Source: Lepidostoma basale (lineage: Eukaryota; Arthropoda; Insecta; Trichoptera; Lepidostomatidae). Taken from it: a DNA stretch of 64,000 bases. Positions 51,161-60,774 of this stretch are shown here, in pieces (the first letter of the stretch is position 1; the number at the start of each line of letters is the position of its first letter). The DNA lies in NCBI GenBank assembly GCA_022606425.2, contig JAHDVF020001351.1, positions 739,452 to 803,451 of the forward strand. The letters are read 5' to 3'. The notes beneath the pieces are model-generated. The model had not been told where the DNA came from, searched no databases, and was given only the letters and a program-made list of their open reading frames with translations. The position numbers were made by a program, and so were the translations under genes.

Positions 51161-51335
51161 AAGAACAATATGAGTTATTATTATAATTTTTTTTATATTA
51201 TTTATTTTGTGTACGTTCGATGTATATGTGCGTGGCTGATGCCTATTGGGGCGTCATCACACTGCGTGTCCTGCGGGGGCAAAAAGAGAAGGATGGAGTG
51301 CCGCATCAGCTAATGTGTGGCAGTACATTATATCT

Positions 51336-52052
51336 ATATACCAAGCCGTGTATGTGTCAAGAATCACATACGCGGCAGGAGTGTGGTCGGGACGTCTGGC
51401 TACTCGGACGGTATCCTCGGCGCTGCTTAGAGGCCAACGCATACCTCTTCTTGCACTGACCGGTGCTTACAGGACTGCGGCCTCAGTGGCGCTTCCAGTT
51501 ATAGGGGGAGTTCTTCCTGCCGACCTGGAGGTGCTTGAGGCCGTTGCTAAGAGGCGCCTTAAGCGGGGTGAGAGTGTGACCCATCTGGGTATTACATTCA
51601 ACTCCGATGAGGATGGTTTCACCGCCCTGTGCAGGGGCTTAAGAGAGGTTTCTCTGTCGGCATGGCAGGAAAGATGGAACATCTCTCCTAGAGGAAGGTG
51701 GACTTACTCCTTCTTCCCCTCTGTGACTGGGAGGATGGGTAGTGAGTGGCTGCGATTGGACCATCACGTTGTGCAGATGCTTTCGGGGCACGGCAATTTC
51801 CGTGCCAGGCTCTATGATCTTAGTCTGGCGCCGGACCCGGAGTGTGTGTGCGGCGGGGGGCCCCAGACGGCCCACCACATCCTCTGGGAGTGCTGTCTCT
51901 TGCAGAGTGATAGAGATATCATGATTGAGAATGTGACAGTGGATCATCGACCAATTTGGAATAGTGACTTAACAAGTAGCGATAAAAATTTCAGTTGCCT
52001 TCGTACTTTTATTCGTGCGTGGACAAAACTTTTTAGTGAAATGGATGTGTAA
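51336..52052 (+). CDS. R1-clade ORF2 C-terminus (partial, 238 aa)
   Basis: The open frame starts at the insertion border IYQAVYVSRITYAAGVW, continues SALLRGQRIPLLALTGAYRT, ASVALPVIGGVLPADLEVLE, and ends FLRTFIRAWTKLFSEMDV-like. A zinc-knuckle-like CX1CX8HX4C (CVCGGGPQTAHHILWEC) lies about 75 residues from the end, as is typical of R1-clade elements. LPxxGVLPADL is also characteristic of the clade. No internal stop or frameshift is visible, so the copy is young or its C-terminus is well preserved. The endonuclease and RT core are absent, so it cannot be active on its own. Confidence 0.9.
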   Translation: MYQAVYVSRITYAAGVWSGRLATRTVSSALLRGQRIPLLALTGAYRTAASVALPVIGGVLPADLEVLEAVAKRRLKRGESVTHLGITFNSDEDGFTALCRGLREVSLSAWQERWNISPRGRWTYSFFPSVTGRMGSEWLRLDHHVVQMLSGHGNFRARLYDLSLAPDPECVCGGGPQTAHHILWECCLLQSDRDIMIENVTVDHRPIWNSDLTSSDKNFSCLRTFIRAWTKLFSEMDV

Positions 52053-52944
52053 TTTATTTACTCCCCTATGTCTTCTCGTGCCATGTTGTTGTTTCTATAA
52101 ATTATTTGGCATTATTTGTTAAAATTGTCATTGTTTTTGGTTGTGTTATTATTGCTATTATGATTACTTTGATAGTTATAAATAAATGATTATTATTATC
52201 TTTGTCTTTGGTTATGTTATTATTATGGTATTATTGCTATTATAATTATTGTGATAATTATGAATAGTATGTTCGCTATGATTGCTACAATAGTTTTGTG
52301 CATTTTAGTTTTGTTTTCTGTTTCTGCGCCCCTGAGTTGCTGCTCATGGATGCTGCCACTGGCTCCTGTTCATTGGTTTTGTTTGACCGGAAGTCTACAC
52401 TGCCCCTTGGTGGGTGTGTTCTGATCTACTTTTCTCTTTATAATGTGTCTTTTATAAATACTGTTTTTTTTTTTTTTTTAATTAATTTCTGCTCTTTCTA
52501 AAACCTGTCCTCCATCCATCCCATCCCAATTTATTCATTCTTACTTAACATCTTCCCGCCTCTCTCATACACCATCTTCTTCTTGTTTTAAAGTTTAGTT
52601 TGTTATATATTTGTCCTATTGTGTATTGTGAATTAATGTGTGTTTTATATCATTTTAATGTGTTTTTTTTTTTTTTTTTACTAATTTAAGGTGTGCTTTA
52701 TATAATATTTACTTCTGATTTTATTTCATAATAAAGAGATGTGAGGCCGCGCGGGAGATATATAAGGTTAAAAGAATAGATTAAATGTGGTCTGTCACCC
52801 TTTTGATTGATGACAAGAAAAGGCTAAATTAAATTAACGTAAGTCCCGGATGGACAAGGAACGGGCCTAGATAGTGCAGCGAGACTGACGAAAGGGCGTC
52901 GCTGCGTCCTATAACAGTCTCGGGTGGTGGTGGGAACCTTATAT
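51336..52944 (+). mobile_element. R1-clade non-LTR retrotransposon, 5'-truncated, 14-bp TSD
   Basis: AGTACATTATATCT is duplicated at 51322-51335 and 52945-52958, exactly at the ends. The element has the RT C-terminus (51336-52055) and an 890-bp 3' UTR ending GACGAAAGGGCGTCGCTGCG...GGTGGTGGGAACC. It is inserted in element N, so it is not in 28S rDNA as classical R1 would be. Confidence 0.92.
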
Positions 52945-53012
52945 AGTACATTATATCTGCCTACCCCTACGGAAGACGGCGAGGTGGTTAGTTAGTTAGT
53001 TAGTAAGTTAGT
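52945..53012 (+). mobile_element. 3' end of the interrupted element N
   Basis: TSD copy, then CTGCCTACCCCTACGGAAGA, CGGCGAGGTGGTTAGTTAGT and more TTAG units. Confidence 0.85.
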
Positions 53013-53433
53013 TAAAACAAAGATTTTATTTCTTCTATGTTCGCCATACTTTGTGTTGTAGATGCTTAATTAGTATTTTTCTTTTTTTTTTATAAAAAGT
53101 ATACCTACATAAAAAAAGACAAAAAAATGCTTTAATTTTATTTAAACAAAGCCTATTAAAACGAGCGAATTTCCTTGAATTATATTATTTATAATTCCTC
53201 CACAAAAAACGAAAGGACGCAATGAATAATTTATATTAGGTATCAACAACTATAAAAAGTATTACCTTTACACAATTTCAATGAATATCTAATGAGACGC
53301 GTTCACTAAACCCGAAAGTTTAAAAAAATAAATCAAAACCTTTTTATCGGTGAATATAGAATGTAATCAAATAAAGGCGAGTGGTTTTTCAAAAACCGGC
53401 AAAGAGAAGGGTTAAGAAGAAAATGACTATGTG
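53013..53433. other. Unassigned AT-rich sequence
   Basis: No gene or repeat border recognised. Confidence 0.45.
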
Positions 53434-54322
53434 CGAGGTGCTTTCAAAAAGTATTGCGAATTTTGAATTTCCGCGGGTTACGTATGTTCGATTTTAGATT
53501 TTTTTATGGTGTTATGTTGGTATTTATGTCTCTCACTTATGTCGACAAGTTCAGCCATTTTGAAAGTTCAGTCAATTTTTGAGAGCTGCTTTGCTTGCAC
53601 GTGTTTTGACTCGTCTTCGATTTTTGCCCATTCCATAAAAATTAATCAAAAAATCTGTATAAAATTTTGAGAGAAAAACAAAATTAAGTGCGCGGACGCA
53701 TTCCGAATGTTGACTGTGGCATATGGTGAAGCTACCTTGGACCAAAGCAACGTTTATCGGTGGTACAAAATTTTCTCAGAGGGCTGAGAAGATGTAAACG
53801 ATTAAGAGCGTGCCGGACGCCCGAGCACGTCAACAACAGACGAAAACATTGATGAAGTGAATAACATAGTATTGGCCAATCGTCGAATCACCGCTAGAGA
53901 AGTTTCTAATGACTTAAAAATATCACTTCGTTCGTGCCATTCGATTTTTACCAATGATTCGGGCATGAGACGGGTCGCTGCGAAATTCGTACCAAAATTG
54001 CTCAATTTCGCATCGATGCCGCAGCCACCGTATTCCCCAGATCTGGCCCCCTGTGACTTTTTATTGTTCCTGAAACTAAAGAGGCCCGTGATAGGACGAC
54101 GCTTCACTACGATTGAGGAGATAAAGACGGTATCGAAGGAGCAGCTGAACAAGATCCCGAAAAAATATTTTTTTGAAGTGCTTCGAGGATTAGAAAAAAC
54201 GTTGGCACAAGTGTATAATATCTAGTCGGGATTACTTTAAAGGGGACAAAATAGAAATTCATGAATAAATAAGTAATCTTTGAAAAAACACAAAATTCGC
54301 GATACTTTTTTAACAGACCTCG
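53434..54322 (+). mobile_element. mariner transposon with internally deleted transposase
   Basis: Terminal repeats: CGAGGTGCTTTCAAAAAGTA TTGCGAATTTTG and, inverted at the right, CGAGGTCTGTTAAAAAAGTA TCGCGAATTTTG. TA lies outside the right end. The transposase relic reads AFRMLTVAYGEATLDQSNVY, RWYKIFSEG, ERAGRPSTSTTDENIDEVNN, RRITAREVSNDLKISLRS, then jumps to PQPPYSPDLAPCDFLLFLKL and ends AQVYNI with a stop near 54225. The stretch with the first two catalytic aspartates is deleted. Two in-frame stops lie near 53787-53806. The element cannot encode an active enzyme. Confidence 0.92.
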
Positions 54323-54758
54323 TATATACGTTATCTTTTTTTTTAATACACGAATTTTACCGAAGCGATTGGAGAACGTGTCACGAGGGAATATCAATAG
54401 ATTCGCATAGTTAAGAGAAAAATGTGGGTCATTTGTAATGTGAGCGACAATAAATTATCGATTTGATATTTCCTCTATGGCAACTTCTTTAACTTTTTAT
54501 TCTTCTTCTTCTTCCTTGTTGTAGACTTATGTGGTCTATTCTCCAGAGTGTTGCTCCTCCTGTAAAGTAGACTCCCAGCTGTCTGTCCATCTTTTAGGAG
54601 ATCTGCCACGAGGACGAGTCCCATGAGGCTGATTATGCAATGCAATATAGGGAACTTATTGAACGCTAAGGCATTAACACTGTGGAATTCCATAGTAATA
54701 TACTTAGGAAATTGAAAAACTTTGTTTAGTCCACTATTTATTAAAAATATTTAAAAAA

Positions 54759-54796
54759 ACACGACATGTTTCAGGGATACCTCCATCTTCAGGTAT
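54759..54796 (-). ncRNA. Hammerhead-like ribozyme motif, family B, left arm
   Basis: The minus strand has stem I AUAC/GUGU, CUGAAGA (54786-54792), a slightly damaged GGAGG-UAU-CCCU stem II, GAAAC, ACAUGU and GUC. It matches consensus at all core positions except stem II pairing and one extra base after the core. Confidence 0.65.
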
Positions 54797-54810
54797 AAAA
54801 TAATATTTTT

Positions 54811-54849
54811 ACACCTGAAGATGGAGGTATCCTCCGAAACATGTTGTGT
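54811..54849 (+). ncRNA. Hammerhead-like ribozyme motif, family B, right arm (best in window)
   Basis: Stem I ACAC/GUGU (54811-54814 with 54846-54849), CUGAAGA (54815-54821), one extra U, stem II GGAGG-UAU-CCUCC (54823-54835, 5 perfect pairs), GAAA (54836-54839), self-complementary ACAUGU and a GUU triplet with predicted cleavage after 54845. All conserved core bases are present. The extra U between A9 and stem II is the only departure. Confidence 0.7.
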
Positions 54850-55237
54850 TTTTTAAATATTTTTTTAATAAATAGTGGATTATGCAATGCAATGATAACA
54901 ATTTCCTAAGTACATCAATATAGGGGAGTCTTGTGGTGTCCATTTTTGAACATGACCGTACCAGTCCCTTTTTCGCTGTCTACTCCATCTTATAATATCC
55001 TCAACCTCACATATCTCCCTTATTCTGGTGTTCCTCACGCGATTTCTCAGTGTCTAACCTGCTATCGTCCTCGGTGTCTTCATCCCGGAAGAGATCGTCA
55101 TGTTGTATTTCTTACAGGCGTGATGTGTTCTGTCTAGCATTTTTTGTAAGTCATTATTGTTTTCAGCTATGGTTATAGCACTTACGAGTACAATATAAAT
55201 CATACTAAATAATAACATTAAAAACATTACTAACTAA

Positions 55238-55485
55238 CTTACCATCACTCCGTCTCTTTGAAGGGGTAGGCAGATAAAATGAATGGACTGACACACTTTT
55301 CTTTCCTGACATATTGACATTGATTTCTCAACATTCACACATCGTGTCATGCACGCACATCGTGTCATGCACGCACATCGATTTCTTACTTTCAATATTT
55401 GATTTATTTTATCGTGTAAAATTTTCCTCGGACTTCCTCTATTTACATCGTTAACATATACTTTTTGACCATTCTATAATAATAA
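55238..55485 (-). mobile_element. RTE-like group 1 3' end
   Basis: The minus strand: KVYVNDVNR, GSPRKILHDKINQILKVRN-like, CMTRCVNVEKSMSICQERKV-like, FKETE-like end and AACTAACTTACC tail at 55238. A small duplication CGTGTCATGCACGCACATCG lies at 55341-55380. Confidence 0.85.
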
Positions 55486-55491
55486 CAATAA

Positions 55492-55941
55492 CTAACTAAC
55501 TAACTAACCATCACGCCGTCTCCCCGAAAGGGTAGTCAGAAAGAATGGACTGTCACACTTTAACCGATGCGACACTTCATCCTTCTATTTTCGCCCCGCG
55601 GGAGACGCGGTGTGATGGGTTGCGAACCTCATCGCCACCAATAGGCATCTTCCCGGGCACACATCGATCGTCCAAAATTCACAAAATAAATCTAAAACAA
55701 ATAATATAAAATACAACGATACAAAATAAAATAATAAAATAAAAATTATTTAACACATAATGTTCTTTTTAGACACACATTTTGTAAATTTCATTTATGT
55801 TCTACGTATTCACCGTTTTTTTTATTTGCTGTAATTGGGCACATAAAACAAACCAACACCAGTAAGAACTTTAAAATAATATTAAAGAAATTATTCAAAT
55901 TGTCATTGGAACAAATGAAAATTTTTTTTACACCTGTCAAA
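55492..55941 (-). mobile_element. Element N, internally deleted (450 bp), 11-bp TSD
   Basis: AATAACAATAA at 55481-55491 and 55942-55952. The minus strand shows the usual N order with the middle GGATACGTG units shortened, and ends in four TTAG units. Confidence 0.88.
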
Positions 55942-55952
55942 AATAACAATAA

Positions 55953-56515
55953 TAATAAAAAAAATACGAATGATTATAAAAATATTTTTTTTTCCTTCAC
56001 ATTTTCTAAATTGTTTTAAGCATAAATATTGACCTGCCCTCGCGGTATTAATACAAAACTCTGCGACACAGATGGAAAAGTTTTAATGAAACGTAAGCTC
56101 TTTCAAGGAAAGTTCTGTAACGTTTCTTTTTTCACGGTGCGGGGATCAACATACAAAACACACCAACTAACTGTCAAGCGGAGAAGGGGTGGAAAAAGGG
56201 GGTAGATTCATAGACAATAAGAGACACAAGTAAAATGGCAGAGTTGATTTTAATCCGGATCGTTAATGAATCTTTGATTGTACAGATGTAAGGAGAGATT
56301 TGCTGCATTGTCTTAAGTAAAACAATCCGAGTAAAATGAAGATTTCGCTCTATAGGCGTTCCGTTAGAGAGACAAAATGGTATTTCCATTCATTACATTT
56401 TAGGTGGCTGCGTCACGGAACAAGAGGATCTGCAGATCAAAGAGTTTTATAATTGCTATTTAGAAGGGAGCGTGAGATGGATATAATTAAACTAAATTAG
56501 AAATTTCAGAATGTG
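55953..56515. other. Unassigned, partly GC-richer
   Basis: 56030-56400 is GC-richer than its flanks and unique-looking, but lacks the TACCAGG motif. The minus frames are not recognised. Confidence 0.4.
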
Positions 56516-56519
56516 GCGA

Positions 56520-56705
56520 ATTGAATTTATATTTTTGAGATGCCTCAAAATTGCCTTAAAACCAAAGTCTTCAACCTGTGCGTCTTGCCAGTCATGACGT
56601 ACGGAGACGCGACGTGGACACTGACAAAAGGTCTAGTCTACACATTCAAGGTCAACCAACGCGCCATGGAAAGAGCCATGCTTGGAATAACCTTTAGGGA
56701 TAGAT
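56520..56705 (+). mobile_element. RTE-like LINE (group 3), first half
   Basis: MPQNCLKTKVFNLCVLPVMT, YGDATWTLTKGLVYTFKVNQ and RAMERAMLGITFRDRF. It continues at 56975 after an inserted CR1-like piece. Confidence 0.85.
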
Positions 56706-56968
56706 TTTGTGACACCGGTGGGAAGAGCAATTAGTCTGCTGAACGCGGTCTCCTCGGAGATCGACGTCTTTCATATTAGTTAAGGTACGTTCAGGGGACA
56801 AATACTCTTGACTTTAGAAAGTACATTGTCTTCCTAATGTCGAACCATCTCTAATGCGTTCCTGGTATTATGTTGTATTTTTTAAATATTTTACCTGTAC
56901 TCAATAGATGCCTTAAATATTTTGCGGTTTGTAATGTCTTTTGAGTTATTAACTGATTTGATTTGATT
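56706..56968 (+). mobile_element. CR1/Jockey-like LINE 3' end inserted in group 3
   Basis: VTPVGRAISLLNAVSSEIDV then FHIS, the same 3' UTR as 38586-38817, and a (TTTGA)n-type tail TGATTTGATTTGATTCAATT. Confidence 0.85.
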
Positions 56969-56971
56969 CAA

Positions 56972-57265
56972 TTTTGATTTAGAAACGAATTTATTCGACA
57001 ACAAACCAAGGTGGCTGAGGTTGCTCTGAGGATGGGCGGGCTGAAGTGGCGATGGGCTGGCCATATCTGTCGGAAAACCAACGGCCGATGGGGGAGACGG
57101 GTTCTGTAGTGGACGTCCCCCTGCCCGCTACACAGCCGATCTGAAGAGGATTGCTGGATATAGATGGATGGGAGCGGCAATGGATAGGGGGCGGTGGCGT
57201 GCTTTGGGAGAGGCCTACATTCAGCAGTGGATGACAGACGGCTAATGATGATGATGATGATACGC
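56972..57265 (+). mobile_element. RTE-like LINE (group 3), second half
   Basis: RNEFIRQQTKVAEVALRMGG, LKWRWAGHICRKTNGRWGRR, TADLKRIAGYRWMGAAMDRG, RWRALGEAYIQQWMTDG and a stop, then a (GAT)n tail. One frameshift. Confidence 0.88.
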
Positions 57266-57292
57266 GAGAAACGAAATATACAACAACAACAA

Positions 57293-57570
57293 CAAACCAT
57301 TAGGCCGTTTCCCCGCAGAGGCAGGCAAAGAGAATGGACACTACTCTATCCTGACAAACCTCTCTAGCTTCCTCCACATTCATACAATGAGTCATACACG
57401 CACGTCGATTCTTCCGACTTCTTACATGACCAACCTTTAAAATTTGATTAATTTCTAGATGTCGTGTTTTCCTCGGTCAACCTCGATTCAGTACTCCATT
57501 TACATCGTTAACGTATACTTTATTAACCATTTCTCCATCCATGGGCTCCATATTTCCGAACCAACGCAGC
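57293..57570 (-). mobile_element. RTE-like group 1 3' end
   Basis: The minus strand: EICSEMEPMDGEMVNKVYVN, DVNGVLNRG, then RSRKNRRACMTHCMNVEEAR and ASAGKRPNG-like end beside a (CAA)n run at 57281-57296. Confidence 0.85.
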
Positions 57571-58100
57571 GACCTTGAATGTAGAGCGGAAGAAGGCATT
57601 ATGAATAAAATTAACGAACTGTATAATGTTAGTAATGCTACTTCAAAACTTAGCCTTATTTACAATTAAAGTTCATTGTAAATATTAAAAATAAAAATAA
57701 ATGATATTTTTTTTATTATACTCGTATATTTAGTGTATTTCACTTATGGTTATGGATTCGACTAGGAACTACCTTATTTTGCTTAATGGTGTATGGAAAT
57801 AGCCTTATTTTGAATCTTCGAAATGCAAAAAAAAAATAACTAAGAAATTCCATTGAATTTAAATTTAATTAAACAAAGCGTTGTTTTTTTAGATCTTGGG
57901 GAAATCCGTGTTACTAGTCTTTCTGAACCGACGCTGCAGTCACCATCTTCAGGGTGGTTATTAATGTGTGGTGGGGATGTATAACTCCTACGCTGTACCG
58001 TGTCGCCGGCAATGTGAGAGCGAATGAGACATCTCAGAGTTTGTTGTGTATATATACAATGTGAAAATGAAATTTATTCAAAATCATATTCTTCATACAA
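57571..58100. other. Unassigned, with a possible hammerhead-type relic
   Basis: 57580-57615 is a plus-strand group 1 scrap. At about 57920-57960 the minus strand reads CUGAAGA followed by a 20-base segment and AGAAAG, reminiscent of the fold-back motifs but without a clear stem III. Confidence 0.35.
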
Positions 58101-58430
58101 GACACAAACGGATTCAAAATAATAAAAGCAATTTTAAATCGGCCCATCTCTCCGTCTAATAAAACGAAAGAGGTTTCCCGTAATATCCTCCTTTCCTTAT
58201 CCCTATGCCCCTGACGGCGAATGCTAAATAAGTCATTTGGAGGGGTGTCACGGTAGACGGTAGGTACCAGGAGAGCATGAAAATATGAGGAAAACTCAGA
58301 ATTATCCCCAGAGTAAAGAGACACAGGGGCCGTGACAGAATGAGGTTTACATGAAGGCATTCACAGGACAAAGTGATATGTTGACGGCGCGGCGTCTATC
58401 AAGATCTTCCTAGCGACATGCTGTTCTGGA
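58100..58430. other. GC-richer island with motif
   Basis: GGTACCAGGAGAGCATGAAA at 58263-58282; another weak copy CTACCAGGATAATAT at 58463. Confidence 0.4.
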
Positions 58431-58659
58431 TATATTAAAGTGGTGCATTTTAAAAGAGAAATCTACCAGGATAATATAAAAGAATAGAGAGTGATGTTTG
58501 AACTAAAAGGGTGATGGCTCTTTCGTGCGCCTTAAAAAATCACTTTTATTTAGGTCACATAAAACTGTGGGGAATTTGAGCCTTCAATAGAAAATGGGTT
58601 TATTCCAACATTTTACTATTCGTCAAATATCATTATACCAATGTATCTAACAATTCAAT

Positions 58660-58885
58660 ATAACCAATGAAAAAGTCTGTTTTCTAGAAGTTTTGTAATG
58701 CTTTGTGGGTAAGACATGTTTCATTTTGCTAAGACATTATCAAACATTTGATCATAACGAATGAAAAAATCTTGACAAGGCGAAATATGACATTTCCAAA
58801 AAATATAATAAAACTTCTAGTGAACAGACGATTTCACACGTTTTAACTAATTAATATGGAGTTTTACATATTTTTTTAAGAAATA
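58660..58885. repeat. Hammerhead family D fold-back, decayed
   Basis: GTCTGTTTTCTAGAAGTTTT...ATGTTTCATTTTGCTAAGAC and AAGGCGAAATATGACATTTC...ATAAAACTTCTAGTGAACAG, then TTAATATGGAGTTTTACATA. Confidence 0.75.
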
Positions 58886-58979
58886 ATAAAGTACTTCTTA
58901 CTTATTTTGTTTACTAGTAAAAAGTTAATATTAATAAACGCATACGCTCTTTTGTAGTTGATTATATAATATATTTAAG

Positions 58980-59165
58980 ATAATCAAATGATTTTACTGA
59001 AATCTCTTGATGAAAGTTCATTTTAAATAATAATTAAATAAAACGATGTTTTTTAACTACTTCCACTTTTGTCTTTATTTAAACAGCGACTAAATCTGTC
59101 TAAAGCTGTCTAAATAAAGACAAAAGTGGAAGTAGTTAAAAAACATCGTTTTATTTAATTATTAT
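58980..59165. repeat. Fold-back family F, full palindrome
   Basis: AAACGATGTTTTTTAACTAC and TTCCACTTTTGTCTTTATTT pair with AAATAAAGACAAAAGTGGAA and GTAGTTAAAAAACATCGTTT. Left flank TTTTACTGAAATCTCTTGAT. Confidence 0.85.
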
Positions 59166-59214
59166 AATATATTCAATTTGTTGCACTGTTATTATATTAC
59201 ATTTTATCATAATT

Positions 59215-59440
59215 ATTTTATTTTGATAAAAATTTAGCCTTAGCTGTTTCGCCAACCAACGTTGTCTTCATCAGGTGTTATAACAATTGATTGTAGAGAC
59301 CAAACACATTAATGTAACATCTGATGATGGCAAGATCGATCGAACAGCTGTCGCAGCAATTTGTAAAAAACAATATTAATTAATTATGTATAATACAATA
59401 CAATAATTGTGATTTCAAATAAACAATTGAAACTTTTGAA
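59215..59440. repeat. Hammerhead family C fold-back
   Basis: GCTGTTTCGCCAACCAACGT...CTTCATCAGGTGTTATAAC and GTAACATCTGATGATGGCAA...CGAACAGCTGTCGCAGC. The plus arm has CUGAUGA (59321-59327) but a broken stem II and GAAC; the minus arm has a good stem II. Confidence 0.75.
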
Positions 59441-59999
59441 GTATCAAAGAATTTAGGCCAAAAAAATCAATTATCTATAAATAAATAAAAATTTAATTCT
59501 GAACTTTTAACACTGTTACATTTATTTATCTTAATATTTATTTTTATTGACACTTGGTAATAACGAATTAAGAAAGTATACTTAACAATGTGGATGGAAA
59601 ACGAAACCTTGGTAGAATGGACAAGTTGAAATCTGAACGATTTAGGAATCTTGATGAGAAGAGCTAAGGGAAGGTAATTCCGACAGAAAATCTTCTAGAG
59701 AAGGCAAGGGGATACCATTCTAGATATATTTTTCCCCAGGTCATCACCATGAGGCCTACTCAAGTATGATTGTCAACGTTAAGGAGACCTGACAAGACAC
59801 AGAAAGAAGAAGATGAGAAGTATATCAGAATAGAATAGTGTTGACGTAAACGTCGTAATGGTTGTAAGTTCGTTGGTTAGGTAATAAAATTGGCCCGGTC
59901 AAAACCACATTTGGTCTGAATTCGAAACCAGTTTTACAAAATTAACGAGTAACTTTGTCTTTATTCGGACCCGAGGGAAACAATGCAGTAAACACGTAG
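59441..59999. mobile_element. RTE-like scraps and AT-rich sequence
   Basis: 59680-59815 includes AGAAAATCTTCTAGAGAAGG, ATTTTTCCCCAGGTCATCAC and TGTCAACGTTAAGGAGACCT; related blocks occur at 61735-61830 (inverted) and 62060-62130 (direct). Confidence 0.45.
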
Positions 60000-60150
60000 A
60001 AAATTTCGTTCAAAGGATAGAAAGTACCAGGAGAACATACGATGCGGTCGGCCGTGAGCACGGACGTTACCCGCAATAGATCGTACGGGGCATTCGACGT
60101 TGTCAGTTTCGCCTGGAACGTAGATAAGTGGAACATTTCGTACTAAATAA
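60000..60150. other. GC-richer island with motif
   Basis: GTACCAGGAGAACATACGAT at 60024-60043, then CGGTCGGCCGTGAGCACGGA. Confidence 0.4.
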
Positions 60151-60179
60151 ATCAAACAATGAGCGGAAATTAGATCGAA

Positions 60180-60740
60180 TTGACTATTCCATTTCTGTGA
60201 AGTGGTTTAGGGCATTATAGAGTTTTTCTATAAATTGGACTCGGAGCTCGATAATAGAGTCAAATAATATAGACCTAAAACTGAGAATACTCCTCATCAA
60301 GACCTATGTATGGAGTGTCTTGATGTACGGCTGCGAGACATGGTGCCTATCCGAAAGGGATAAGCGGAGACTAGAGGCTTTTGAGATGTGGTCCTATAGA
60401 AGACTCTTTGGAATTTCCTGGAGAGACCACATCACGAATGAGGAAGTTCTTCAAGGAATTGAAGGAGGAAGGCACCTGCTCAGGACCTTGTCCGAAAGGC
60501 GTGCAAGATGGATCGGCCATGTAATACGTCAAGAAGGTCTCTTGCATGCCATAATGGAGGGTATGACCGAGGGGACAAACTCTAGGGGACGCCCACGCCG
60601 AGAGTACCTGGAGGACCTGTTGGTGGACGTGCGCTGCTCATCATATGCAGATTTCAAAAGAGCCGCACAAGACAGGCAAGAATGGAAGAGAATAATAGAG
60701 GAAATTGCTGCAAACCAATCCCAGGATTGAAACCAGAGAA
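60180..60740 (+). mobile_element. RTE-like LINE (group 4), C-terminus, longest intact frame of its kind
   Basis: LKLRILLIKTYVWSV then an open frame from 60320: MYGCETWCLSERDKRRLEAF, EMWSYRRLFGISWRDHITNE, RTLSERRARWIGHVIRQEGL, GTNSRGRPRREYLEDLLVDV, SYADFKRAAQDRQEWKRIIE and ANQSQD with a stop at 60730, then an (AGA)n tail. The thumb, RARWIGHV and basic blocks are all intact. Confidence 0.92.
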
Positions 60741-60774
60741 GAAGGAGAGATATTCGCCTTTCTTCTTCTTCTTC

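Larger units (their letters stand above)
50832..51335 (+). mobile_element. Element N copy, split by a family D fold-back and by R1
   Basis: 50832-50950 carries GGTGGATACGTGGAATATAA. 51150-51321 carries ATGCCTATTGGGGCGTCATC, CTGCGGGGGCAAAAAGAGAA and GGATGGAGTGCCGCATCAGC. The end of N (TCTGCCTACCCCTACGGAAG, (TTAG)n) is found at 52953-53012 after the R1 insertion. Confidence 0.8.
54647..54893. repeat. Fold-back repeat, hammerhead family B, 15-bp flanking duplication
   Basis: ATTATGCAATGCAAT occurs at 54632-54646 and 54879-54893. The arms CCACTATTTATTAAAAATAT...CTCCATCTTCAGGT and ACCTGAAGATGGAG...AATAAATAGTGG pair across about 70 bp. The left terminus is AAGGCATTAACACTGTGGAA. A further inverted pair (TACTTAGGAAATTG / CAATTTCCTAAGTA) lies at the outside. 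Confidence 0.85.
54490..55140 (-). mobile_element. RTE-like LINE (group 5), interrupted by a fold-back
   Basis: 54490-54655: MGLVLVADLL-type antisense of the basic block with HRRSNTLENRPHKSTTRKKK. 54905-55140 (-): RNTRIREICEVEDIIRWSRQ- and DWYGHVQ-type sequence. It aligns with 17491-17842 except for the inserted fold-back. Confidence 0.8.

Noticed and set aside
51246..51335. N-terminal extension of the R1 open frame
   Set aside because: This stretch is element N sequence upstream of the insertion border; the frame is open by coincidence.
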